56,200 nucleotides of DNA from an uncultured Bacteroidota bacterium. GTDB lineage: Bacteria; Bacteroidota; Bacteroidia; Chitinophagales; Chitinophagaceae. Positions 26,532-34,752 of the stretch are shown here, in pieces. The stretch lies in assembly GCA_903927975.1 (NCBI GenBank), contig CAIYPC010000717.1:1-56200 (forward strand), read 5' to 3'. The notes under the pieces were generated by a model that ran no database searches, was not told the DNA's origin, and was given only the letters and a program-made list of their open reading frames with translations. The translations under genes were made by a program, and so were the position numbers. Each line of letters opens with the position of its first letter. The stretch's first letter is position 1.

Positions 26532-27638
26532 ATGCACGATTTTTGGAATCAGATTATTTTTAGCAATCCGCTGAAAAATTATGCAGGCGTAATTGCTACA
26601 ATTTTGTTGGCGCTAATTTTAAAGCGTTTTCTATCACGCTATATTGCTGGCTTATTATTTCGATTAGTGAAAAAAGTTTCATCAGGAATTGATAAAACTT
26701 CATTCGTAAATCTTGTAGCAGCACCGATTTCTATTTTCCTTTTTGTTTTCATTTCATTCGCCGCCATCGACAAGCTGCATTTCCCGAAAGAAATTGATTT
26801 TGATATTTTAGAAGTGCCGGCAAAAACAATTGTACACAATATTGCAATAGCTGTAATCATTATTGGTTTCATCTGGTTGCTGCTGCGCATTATTGATTTT
26901 ATCGCGCTTATACTTGCACGCAAAGCCAATGAAACCGGCGATTTGCGCGATAATCAGCTCATTGTCTTCTTTCGTGATTTTTTAAAAGTGATCATCGCAA
27001 TCATTGGCATATTAATGGTGCTTGCACTCGCATTCAATGTAGAAGTAACAAAATTGACTGCTGGTTTGGGACTTGCTGGCGCAGCGCTTGCGCTTGCGGC
27101 GAAAGAAAGTGTAGAAAATTTGATTGCCTCATTTATTATTTTCTTTGATAAGCCTTTTACCGCAGGCGATGTGGTGAAAGTGCAGGGCATCACAGGCAAT
27201 ATTGAAAAGATTGGTTTGCGCAGCACGCGCATTCGCACGGATGTGAAAACTTATGTCACTGTTCCCAACAAACAAATGGTTGATAGCATCGTTGATAATC
27301 TAACATTAAGAACGCATCGAAAAGCAGAGATCAGATTGCAGCTTGGATTATCAGTTGCCCCAGATGTGATGACGCAGTTTGTGGATGGGGTAAAAGCAAT
27401 TTTGAAAAAAGATCCGATTGTTAGCCCAACTGTTTTTTTGAATGATATTGCGCCGAATGCTTTTTTAGTGAACATTGATTATTTCACATCACCAATTCCA
27501 TTAGATGATTTTAATGACTTGAAGCAGCGAGTAAATATTGAAATAATGCAGTTGATGAAGAAACTAAATATTGAAATTGCGGGAGCAAGCACTGATGTGA
27601 ATGTCATCACCAAAACAAACGATAGAGTTATTTCTTAA
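26532..27638 (+). CDS. MscS-type mechanosensitive ion channel
   Basis: Inner-membrane tension-gated channel of the MscS family. Start placed at the ATG at 26532 (a TTG two codons upstream is possible), giving 368 residues. Helices span residues about 12-30, 58-78 and 95-125; the pore helix is GLGLAGAALALAAKESVENL, followed by the beta domain FDKPFTAGDVVKVQGITGNI and TYVTVPNKQMVD. The C-terminal mixed domain is complete. Stands alone on the plus strand, convergent with the MerR gene. Confidence 0.93.
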   Translation: MHDFWNQIIFSNPLKNYAGVIATILLALILKRFLSRYIAGLLFRLVKKVSSGIDKTSFVNLVAAPISIFLFVFISFAAIDKLHFPKEIDFDILEVPAKTIVHNIAIAVIIIGFIWLLLRIIDFIALILARKANETGDLRDNQLIVFFRDFLKVIIAIIGILMVLALAFNVEVTKLTAGLGLAGAALALAAKESVENLIASFIIFFDKPFTAGDVVKVQGITGNIEKIGLRSTRIRTDVKTYVTVPNKQMVDSIVDNLTLRTHRKAEIRLQLGLSVAPDVMTQFVDGVKAILKKDPIVSPTVFLNDIAPNAFLVNIDYFTSPIPLDDFNDLKQRVNIEIMQLMKKLNIEIAGASTDVNVITKTNDRVIS

Positions 27639-27677
27639 GAAGCATTCCTACTTATCACTTACAACTTAGCACTACTG

Positions 27678-28295
27678 TCACAAATTCGCTTTCATCTCCA
27701 ACAAAAATCCTTTCACCTGCTGGAGCTTTTGAATCGCCATAAATCTTTCTTCCGCTTTTTTATTTTTCTTCAAAAAATCTTTAGCCCCATCAATGGTGAA
27801 TTTGCGCTGGCGCAACAAACTATAAATTAAGTGAAGGTTTTTTATATCAACAGGCCTAAAATGTCGATCACCTTTTTTATTCTTGCGAGGCTGGATGATA
27901 TCAAATTCATTTTCCCAATATCTCAATAAAGAATGGTTCACGCGAAACATTTCAGCCACTTCACCAATGCTATAATATTGTTTTTTGAAAAGCTCTTCGT
28001 CTGCGGGGATATTGATCAAATCTGCTTCTGCTTCGGTTTGCTTAATCGACTTTCTTCCTCGTGTAGATTTTATTTTACTTTTTTTCGGCTCAGCCTTTTT
28101 AATAGCAACGGGCTCAGGAGTTAATACTTCCTCTTCTATTTCACGCACTGGTTCCACAACTTGTTGCTTCAATGCTTTAATGCGAAAGCCCACATTCACT
28201 GCTGGTTCTTCATTGGCAACCGCTGCAACAGGCGGCTGTTGCTGAATGGTATCAGCAGCATTAAAATCAAAAGCTATTTGGGGTAATGTCTTCAT
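27678..28295 (-). CDS. MerR family transcriptional regulator
   Basis: 205 residues with an unusual order: a long, low-complexity N-terminal region (residues about 1-100, charged and Pro/Val-rich, with a basic AEPKKSKIKSTRGRKS stretch) and then a MerR winged-helix domain (YYSIGEVAEMFRVNHSLLRYWE, shortened, to about residue 180). The C-terminus is short, so no effector-binding domain is apparent. Targets unknown. Upstream lies the palindrome TCGTA-AAGA-TACGA. Confidence 0.85.
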   Translation of the reverse strand: MKTLPQIAFDFNAADTIQQQPPVAAVANEEPAVNVGFRIKALKQQVVEPVREIEEEVLTPEPVAIKKAEPKKSKIKSTRGRKSIKQTEAEADLINIPADEELFKKQYYSIGEVAEMFRVNHSLLRYWENEFDIIQPRKNKKGDRHFRPVDIKNLHLIYSLLRQRKFTIDGAKDFLKKNKKAEERFMAIQKLQQVKGFLLEMKANL

Positions 28296-28326
28296 GATTA
28301 TTTGTTGTTACAAAAAGCATTCCGTT

Positions 28327-28340
28327 TCGTAAAGATACGA
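28327..28340. promoter_or_regulatory. Palindrome upstream of the MerR gene
   Basis: TCGTA-AAGA-TACGA is a perfect 5+5 inverted repeat, 32 bases before the MerR start codon. MerR-type regulators bind dyads in their own promoters, so an operator is possible; the site is short. Confidence 0.35.
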
Positions 28341-28429
28341 TTCATAAATACGGTAAAACTTACGTCTGTTAATAAAAAGGCGGGCGGGATTAATAGATGA
28401 ATAAGGTATAGGGCGGAAGGATTGACCTC

Positions 28430-28526
28430 GAAGATACAAGATTGCAAGATATAAGAATGAAGGCAAAAAATACAACGTGTTTTTGCGTTAAAAACCTTAA
28501 ACCTTTCACCACAAACCTTCAGCCTT
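28430..28526. repeat. Mixed word repeats downstream of the M23 gene
   Basis: GATACAAGATTGCAAGATAT (28434-28453) is the reversed CTTGTATCTTG word of 4338-4479 and 8338-8454. The stretch CCTTAAACCTTTCACCACAA (from 28494) repeats an AACCTT word and runs to the stop codon of the M23 gene. Confidence 0.45.
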
Positions 28527-29498
28527 TTAGTCAAAACTCTGATTGCTTGATGCTGCTAATTTCAGCAACCGATCGTACTGCTCAGGGGTAATATCATTAT
28601 AAAAATAATAAACAGGATCCACCGGATCGCCATTACGGTGAACTTCATAATGACAATGCGGTCCCGTACTTTTTCCGGTACTGCCGACCCATCCTATTAC
28701 TTCGCCACGTTTTACTTTTTGTCCGGGCTTCACTTTAACACGGTACATATGACCAAATAAAGTTTCATATCCATATCCATTATTGATCACCACATGATTT
28801 CCATAGCCGTTGCCTGTGTTGCCTGCGGTCTCCACAGTTCCATTTGCAGTTGCATAAATTGGCGTTCCCTGTGGTGCTGCAAAGTCAAGCCCAGCGTGAA
28901 ATTTAGTGGTTTTGTAAACCGGATCGATGCGATAGCCAAAGCCAGATGCAATGCGGCTCAAATCTTTATTGCTCACTGGTTGAATGGCAGGCGTGCATGC
29001 AAGCAACTGCTCTTTGTTTTTAACGAAGCCTTCAATTTGGTTGTACGATTTATCTTGAGAAGCAATTCTTGCATCCAGTTTGTTCAGCGTGTTCACTATT
29101 GAAACTGCTAAATTTTCCTGATCCATTCCCTGCACCAATTGAATTTCTTTTTGCTGCTCGAGCGCTTTTGCTCTTGCGCTGTCGGGTATTGGGCTTGCTT
29201 CAAAAATTTCGCGATAAACGTGGTTATCTCTTTTTTCCAACTCGCCCATTTGCCCTTGCAATTTTTTTATTTTTTCATCGAGCACATAATAATTATCATT
29301 CAGTGCTTCGTTTCGTTGGATCAATCTCTTTTCATTTGCAGAAGGAAAATATTTGTAAGCGATGGAAACAATGATGAGTGCAGTCACAAACGCAGCCGAT
29401 AAAAAACCCAACACACGCAACAGCTTGATGCGAAGCGGCGTCTCCAGTTTTTCGTAGCGGAGCGTATTGGTATTATAAAAATATTTTATTTTCTTCAT
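28527..29498 (-). CDS. M23 family metallopeptidase, membrane-anchored with coiled coil
   Basis: Cell-envelope endopeptidase or amidase activator of the M23/LytM type. Start taken at the ATG at 29498 (MKKIKYFYNTNTLRYEK); an in-frame start five codons upstream lacks the usual N-terminus. One transmembrane helix (residues about 30-50), a coiled coil (about 60-110), then the peptidase domain with HAGLDF and HCHYEVH zinc motifs and the FGHM segment. 323 residues. Divergent from alaS, a common arrangement in this group. Confidence 0.92.
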   Translation of the reverse strand: MKKIKYFYNTNTLRYEKLETPLRIKLLRVLGFLSAAFVTALIIVSIAYKYFPSANEKRLIQRNEALNDNYYVLDEKIKKLQGQMGELEKRDNHVYREIFEASPIPDSARAKALEQQKEIQLVQGMDQENLAVSIVNTLNKLDARIASQDKSYNQIEGFVKNKEQLLACTPAIQPVSNKDLSRIASGFGYRIDPVYKTTKFHAGLDFAAPQGTPIYATANGTVETAGNTGNGYGNHVVINNGYGYETLFGHMYRVKVKPGQKVKRGEVIGWVGSTGKSTGPHCHYEVHRNGDPVDPVYYFYNDITPEQYDRLLKLAASSNQSFD

Positions 29499-29635
29499 TA
29501 CAGAAGCAGGCAATCAAAAGGTTTAACATCAATCCTTAACAACCTGAATTGCTGTACATTTGCTGCTCTTTTGAGCAAACAAAAAATACACTATTTACAA
29601 ATATAATCCTTAGCCTTAGATTTCATAAAAATAAA

Positions 29636-29717
29636 GCCACAGATTACACAGAGAAACACATATGATCGCCGCAGTTTGTAAAATGTATTATCTGTGCTAA
29701 CCCGTGCAATCTGTGGC
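29636..29717. repeat. CCACAGATTACACAG-type inverted repeat upstream of alaS
   Basis: GCCACAGATT (29636-29645) is the exact reverse complement of AATCTGTGGC (29708-29717); inner words TTACACAG and CTGTGCTAA extend the similarity. It ends 20 bases before the alaS start, so it would lie in the alaS leader or promoter area. The word is widespread in bacterial intergenic DNA. Confidence 0.75.
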
Positions 29718-29737
29718 GAACAAAAAATAAACTGATA

Positions 29738-32380
29738 ATGACAAGCGCTGACATACGTAAAAAATTTTTAGAGTTCTTTCAGTCGAAAGGGCATATCATC
29801 GTGCCTTCTGCACCTATCGTTATTAAAAATGACCCGACATTATTGTTCACCAATGCGGGCATGAACCAATTCAAAGATTATTTTTTAGGGAATAAAAAAT
29901 CTGCCAATCCTCGTGTTGCTGACACACAAAAATGTTTACGCGTGAGTGGTAAACATAATGATTTGGAAGAAGTGGGTGTTGACACATATCACCACACGAT
30001 GTTTGAAATGCTCGGCAACTGGAGCTTCGGCGACTATTTCAAAAAAGAAGCCATTGCATGGAGCTGGGAATTATTGACAGAAGTTTATGGTCTTGATAAA
30101 AATCGGTTATACGTTACCGTTTTTGAAGGCGATGAAAAAGAAGGATTGCCAAAAGATGAAGAAGCATATAACGAATGGAAAAAAGTGATTGCTGAAGACC
30201 GGATTTTGATGGGCAATAAAAAAGATAATTTTTGGGAAATGGGCGACACGGGTCCCTGTGGTCCATGTTCGGAAATTCATTACGATACGAGAGTAGAAGC
30301 AAACAACGATGGGCATGCTTTAGTAAATAATGATGACACAGGCATGGTGATGGAAATTTGGAACAATGTGTTTATGCAGTTCAATCGTTTAAAAGATGGA
30401 ACATTGGAACCATTGCCGGCAAAGCATGTTGACACAGGAATGGGTTTGGAAAGATTAGTAAGAGTTTTGCAAGGGAAACAAAGCAATTATGATACTGATT
30501 TGTTCACTGGAACAATTGCTGAAGTTGAAAAGATAACTGGAAAGAAATATACAAATAGAGCTAGCAAACAAGATGTAGCTTTTAGAGTATTAGCCGATCA
30601 TATTCGTGCAATTTCTTTTTGCATTGCCGATGGTCAGTTGCCTTCAAACACAGGTGCAGGCTATGTTATACGACGCATATTGAGAAGAGCGGTTCGTTAT
30701 TATTATTCTTATCTGGATTATAAGCAGCCATTATTATTTCAATTAGTTCCATTATTATCAAATCAATTTGAAAATGTTTTTCCTGAATTGGATAAGCAGA
30801 AAGATTTTGTTTCAAGAGTCATTAAGGAAGAAGAAGAAAGTTTTTTGAAAACTGTTGCTAATGGTTTAATAAGACTTGATATGTTTATCGCTCTGGAAGG
30901 GTCAACCCTTTATAATGAAAATAAAAAAGAAGCTTTTGTACTGCCTGGAAAAGTTGCGTTTGAACTTTATGACAGACATGGCTTTCCTCTGGATCTAACC
31001 AAATTAATTGCTACTGAAAAAGGATTAACAGTTGACGAAGTTGGCTTTGATGAAGAAATGCAAAAACAAAAAACCCGCTCTCGCGCAGCAACTTCTTTAG
31101 ATACCGAAGATTGGGTTGTTCTCGATGAAAATGCACAAACAAAATTTGTTGGTTATGATTCGCTCGAAGCCGCCGCAAAAGTTATCAAGTACAGAAAAGT
31201 AAAAACAAAAGAAAAAGAATTCTATCATATTGTTTTGGACGTTACTCCCTTTTATGCTGAAAGTGGCGGTCAGGCTGGCGATGCAGGCGAATTGATTTTT
31301 CCGGAAGACAGCATTCAGATCATCGATACCAAAAAAGAAAATGATCTCATCATTCATATTGCTGAAGTAATACCAAATGATTTAAGCGAACCTGTATTGG
31401 CAAAAGTTGATAGGATTGAACGCCGCTCAACAGCCAACCATCACTCAGCAACGCATTTGCTTCATGCTGCTTTAAGGCAAATTCTCGGAACCCATGTAGC
31501 GCAAAAAGGAAGTTTGGTAAATGATGAACATCTGCGTTTCGACTTTTCTCATTTCGCAAAAGTGACAGATGAGGAATTGGCAAAGATTGAAGAATTGGTG
31601 AATGAAAAAATAAGGGAAAACATTCCGGTCGTTATTAAACAAATGCCAAAAGATGATGCAATAAAATTAGGCGCAATGGCTTTGTTCGGCGAAAAATATG
31701 GCGACATCGTTCGTGTTGTTATTATCGATCCAAATTATTCAGTGGAGCTTTGCGGCGGTACGCATGTTGGCGCAACTGGAGAACTTGGCTTTTTCAAGAT
31801 AACCCATGAAACAGCCGTTGCTGCTGGTGTTCGTCGCATTGAAGCAGTAAGCGGAAAACCTGCAGAAGATTTCATTAATAATGAATTTGATCAAATTAAT
31901 GCCATTCGCGAATCTCTTAAAAATCCAAAAGATCTTGGTAAGTCAATTGATAATTTATTGGCTGAGAATTCAGAATTAAAAAAACATATCGAACATCTCG
32001 AAGCAAGACAATTGGTTGTTATAAGAAATGAATTATTGAAGAAAGATGAAATCATAAATCAGATAAATTTCATTGGAAGTTTAGTAGAAGTTCCTTCAGC
32101 AGATTCTCTCAAAAAACTTTGCTTTGATCTTAAAAATCATCTGCGAGACTTTGTCGTTGTCCTTTGCGCAAACATCGGCGGAAAGCCATTTGTTGCAGTA
32201 AGTATTGCAGACAATGTGGTAGCTGCAAAAAATATCGATGCCAATAAAATCATCAAGGAACATATCGCCCCAATCATAAAAGGCGGCGGCGGCGGACAAA
32301 AAACGTTGGCAACCGCAGGCGGGCAAGATGCAAGCAATCTTCAAGGAGTGATTGAGAAAGTGAAAAATTTATTACAATGA
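29738..32380 (+). CDS. alaS: Alanine--tRNA ligase
   Basis: Charges tRNA-Ala and edits mischarged Ser/Gly. 880 residues, full length. The class II catalytic domain begins with FLEFFQSKGH and FTNAGMNQFKD; the editing domain has the zinc motif HHSATHLLH (near residue 567) with the distal CGGTH (near residue 671); the C-Ala domain ends with GGGGGQKTLATAGGQD. The stop overlaps the start of the M28 gene by four bases. Confidence 0.98.
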   Translation: MTSADIRKKFLEFFQSKGHIIVPSAPIVIKNDPTLLFTNAGMNQFKDYFLGNKKSANPRVADTQKCLRVSGKHNDLEEVGVDTYHHTMFEMLGNWSFGDYFKKEAIAWSWELLTEVYGLDKNRLYVTVFEGDEKEGLPKDEEAYNEWKKVIAEDRILMGNKKDNFWEMGDTGPCGPCSEIHYDTRVEANNDGHALVNNDDTGMVMEIWNNVFMQFNRLKDGTLEPLPAKHVDTGMGLERLVRVLQGKQSNYDTDLFTGTIAEVEKITGKKYTNRASKQDVAFRVLADHIRAISFCIADGQLPSNTGAGYVIRRILRRAVRYYYSYLDYKQPLLFQLVPLLSNQFENVFPELDKQKDFVSRVIKEEEESFLKTVANGLIRLDMFIALEGSTLYNENKKEAFVLPGKVAFELYDRHGFPLDLTKLIATEKGLTVDEVGFDEEMQKQKTRSRAATSLDTEDWVVLDENAQTKFVGYDSLEAAAKVIKYRKVKTKEKEFYHIVLDVTPFYAESGGQAGDAGELIFPEDSIQIIDTKKENDLIIHIAEVIPNDLSEPVLAKVDRIERRSTANHHSATHLLHAALRQILGTHVAQKGSLVNDEHLRFDFSHFAKVTDEELAKIEELVNEKIRENIPVVIKQMPKDDAIKLGAMALFGEKYGDIVRVVIIDPNYSVELCGGTHVGATGELGFFKITHETAVAAGVRRIEAVSGKPAEDFINNEFDQINAIRESLKNPKDLGKSIDNLLAENSELKKHIEHLEARQLVVIRNELLKKDEIINQINFIGSLVEVPSADSLKKLCFDLKNHLRDFVVVLCANIGGKPFVAVSIADNVVAAKNIDANKIIKEHIAPIIKGGGGGQKTLATAGGQDASNLQGVIEKVKNLLQ

Positions 32381-33363
32381 AATTGATAAAAGGAGCGACA
32401 CTTTTATCAATCATCCTTGTTAGTTCGCACTTGCAAGCACAATCCAAAATTGATTTATTATTCAAACCTGATTCTATTCGAAAAATAGTAGAGGTACTGG
32501 CATCGGATAGCATGAAAGGTCGTTTCACAGGCACGGCAGAGAGTTATCGGGCTGCTCAATTTATTATAGACAAATTTTCCAGAGCGGGGCTAAAACCACT
32601 TGCTGGTTATCCTGATTATTTGATGCGTATCAAAGATGCATGGTATAATGTTGTCGGAGCGATACAGGGAAAATCTAAGCCTCATGAGGTTATTATATTT
32701 TCCGCGCATTATGATCATGTTGGAACAGATGCAACAAATCCATATCCTATGGCGGGAGGTTTGGCAATACCCAGAAAAGGAGATACTATTTTTAACGGGG
32801 CAAATGATAATGCATCTGGGGTAAGTGCTATAATAACATTGGCAAAATATTTTTCTTTAAAGCGAGATAACGAACGCACTATTTGTTTTGTCGCTTTTAC
32901 CGGCGAAGAACTGGGAGAACTTGGCTCCAAATATTTTGTTGAGCGATGTAATCCTGATTCAATTCTTGCGGTGATTAATTTTGATATGATAGGGAGAAAA
33001 TATAATAATTATGGGCACCCCTACCTTACGGGAGTAGATTCATCCAACTTAATAGATATCCTCAATAAACGATTATCGGAATTTAATCGAAATGAATATG
33101 GGAGAAACTTTATTGATTTAGATCCCTTTCCCCGCGAACATCTTTTTGAGAGATCCGATAATTATCCTTTTGCACAAAAGGGAATACCCGCACATACAAT
33201 AATGGCAACTTCTCCCAAAGATATTTACTATCACAATTTAGGAGATGAAGCCAAAGCATTGGATTATGCACTTATATCCAAAATAATAAAGGCAATTGCC
33301 ATTGGCGCCGAAGGGTTAGTGAATGGAACAGATACGCCCACCAGAATCGGTAGGATAAAATAA
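32377..33363 (+). CDS. M28 family zinc aminopeptidase, exported
   Basis: Exported peptidase of the M28 (Q/PSR-like) family. A signal peptide (residues 1-22, cut after LQAQ) is followed by a metal-binding core: SAHYDHVG (His, Asp), GANDNASG (bridging Asp), the catalytic Glu pair in TGEELGELGS, NFDMIGR (Asp) and a final His in IPAHTIMAT. All two-zinc ligands are therefore present. 328 residues. It overlaps alaS by four bases, though no functional link is evident. Confidence 0.9.
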   Translation: MKLIKGATLLSIILVSSHLQAQSKIDLLFKPDSIRKIVEVLASDSMKGRFTGTAESYRAAQFIIDKFSRAGLKPLAGYPDYLMRIKDAWYNVVGAIQGKSKPHEVIIFSAHYDHVGTDATNPYPMAGGLAIPRKGDTIFNGANDNASGVSAIITLAKYFSLKRDNERTICFVAFTGEELGELGSKYFVERCNPDSILAVINFDMIGRKYNNYGHPYLTGVDSSNLIDILNKRLSEFNRNEYGRNFIDLDPFPREHLFERSDNYPFAQKGIPAHTIMATSPKDIYYHNLGDEAKALDYALISKIIKAIAIGAEGLVNGTDTPTRIGRIK

Positions 33364-33377
33364 TTTTTTCTAGTTGA

Positions 33378-33407
33378 CTCTGCGCCCTCGTGCCTCTGCG
33401 TTAAATT
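33378..33407. repeat. CGCAGAGGC-type word repeat (single arm)
   Basis: CTCTGCGCCCTCGTGCCTCT followed by GCGTTAAATTT; it resembles the right arm of 4338-4479 (shared GCCTCTGCGT). It begins 15 bases after the M28 stop. No matching inverted arm is visible here. Confidence 0.55.
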
Positions 33408-33420
33408 TCTTAAACATTTC

Positions 33421-33469
33421 CGAAATATTTCGTATTTCAAAAATAACCTCTATATTTGATATACGAAAT
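33421..33469 (+). promoter_or_regulatory. Promoter with ATTTCG operator-like half-sites before the PDZ gene
   Basis: TTTC (33428-33431), a 19-nt spacer and TATATTTG (33451-33458) fit the Bacteroidota promoter. The palindrome CGAAATATTTCG (33421-33432) covers the -33 region, and ATTTCGTAT (33427-33435) is repeated inverted as ATACGAAAT (33461-33469) at the expected transcription start. The arrangement suggests a repressor site over the promoter. Confidence 0.5.
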
Positions 33470-33507
33470 TAAACGTAGATATTTAAAAATCAAAAAAACT
33501 TGTAACG

Positions 33508-34566
33508 ATGAAACAATATTTTCTAAAGGCTTCTGGCATTGCAGCGCTTGCGTTAATGCTCCATTCAAAAACAATTGCGCAAGATACACCGCCACCACCA
33601 CCGCCCGCTATTGCTATAACACCCGATGAAAGCAATGAAAAAATGAAAGATGGTGAAGAAATCATTATCAGAAAAAAATCTGATAAAGACACAAAGATCA
33701 CTGTTGAAATTAAAGATGGCAACATACTCATTAATGGCAAGCCTGCCAATGAATTTAAGGATGACAATCTTAGCATAACAAGAATAAAGCGCATTCACAA
33801 CGGGGATTCGTTTTCATTTTCGTCATCTGGCGATGATTATATACGTGTTTCTCCATTTCGCGGTGGCACCAGCTTTTATGGTGATGATTTCGCGAAACGT
33901 GCGAACGTCGCTTTTTTGGGAGTTACTACTGATGATGCAGACGGCGGCGGCGCAGAAATAACAGGGATAACAGAAAACAGCGGTGCTCAAAAAGCTGGAT
34001 TGAAAAGAGGTGATGTTATCACGAAGATCAATGACATAAAGGTAGATGGTCAAGAGGATGTGACTGAAGCAATCCATAAATTCAAACCAGCAGATAAAAT
34101 AACGGTAACGGTTAAGCGCGATGGCAAAGAACAGAAAATACCAGCAACTTTAGGCAAGAGTGGTGGAATGAATTTCTCTGGATCTTTGGATATGTCCATG
34201 CCACAACTTGAAAAAATGAAAGAGTTTTCCAATATGGATAGATTGTATGCTCCACGTGCATATTCCTATTCTTACAGCACCAATGGAAAACCGAGACTTG
34301 GTATCAGGGCGCAGGAAACAGAAGATGGCAAGGGCGTGAAAGTGTTGGATGTAGCCGAGGAATCACCAGCCGATAAAGCAGGCATTAAGGAAGGCGATAT
34401 CATCATGCAATTTGACGGCAAACCAGTGAACAGTGCCGAGGCATTGGTAAATCTTGCAAAAGAAAACAAAGACAAATATTCTTACAAGATCAACTTGACC
34501 CGCGATGGAAAAGCGCAGGAGATAGAAGTGAAGATCCCGAAGAAATTGAAGACGGCGAATTTATAA
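33508..34566 (+). CDS. Exported protein with two PDZ domains
   Basis: 352 residues. Signal peptide (to about residue 25, MKQYFLKASGIAALALM...), then a Pro-rich stretch, a strand-rich region, PDZ 1 (about residues 133-215, carboxylate loop FLGV, AGLKRGDVITKIND) and PDZ 2 (about 262-345, RLGIRA, AGIKEGDIIMQFDGKPV). No protease catalytic domain is present, so it is likely a periplasmic scaffold or adaptor rather than a DegP-type enzyme. A promoter with inverted operator-like sites lies upstream and a strong terminator follows, so it is probably monocistronic and regulated. Confidence 0.88.
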   Translation: MKQYFLKASGIAALALMLHSKTIAQDTPPPPPPAIAITPDESNEKMKDGEEIIIRKKSDKDTKITVEIKDGNILINGKPANEFKDDNLSITRIKRIHNGDSFSFSSSGDDYIRVSPFRGGTSFYGDDFAKRANVAFLGVTTDDADGGGAEITGITENSGAQKAGLKRGDVITKINDIKVDGQEDVTEAIHKFKPADKITVTVKRDGKEQKIPATLGKSGGMNFSGSLDMSMPQLEKMKEFSNMDRLYAPRAYSYSYSTNGKPRLGIRAQETEDGKGVKVLDVAEESPADKAGIKEGDIIMQFDGKPVNSAEALVNLAKENKDKYSYKINLTRDGKAQEIEVKIPKKLKTANL

Positions 34567-34589
34567 ATCACTCAAAAATATTTTACTAT

Positions 34590-34615
34590 AAGGCTGCTGA
34601 AAGGCAGCCTTTTTC
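34590..34615 (+). terminator. Intrinsic terminator after the PDZ gene
   Basis: AAGGCTGC-TGAAAG-GCAGCCTT hairpin (34590-34611) with perfect 8-bp stem, followed by a T run; 24 bases after the stop codon. Confidence 0.85.
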
Positions 34616-34664
34616 CATTTTATCCATTCGTCATTCTGCTGACAAAAAATAAGTATTAATCAAG

Positions 34665-34672
34665 TATTTTTG
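34665..34672 (+). promoter_or_regulatory. Candidate -7 element for gatB
   Basis: TATTTTTG matches TAnnTTTG and lies 80 bases before the gatB start, downstream of the PDZ terminator. No convincing -33 box. Confidence 0.3.
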
Positions 34673-34752
34673 CAGACTGTAAGAAAAGGAGCAATGATTT
34701 TTGTGCTGTTTTGCTGAAAGCCCGAAGTTCACGGCTCATAGCTTTTTAAAAA

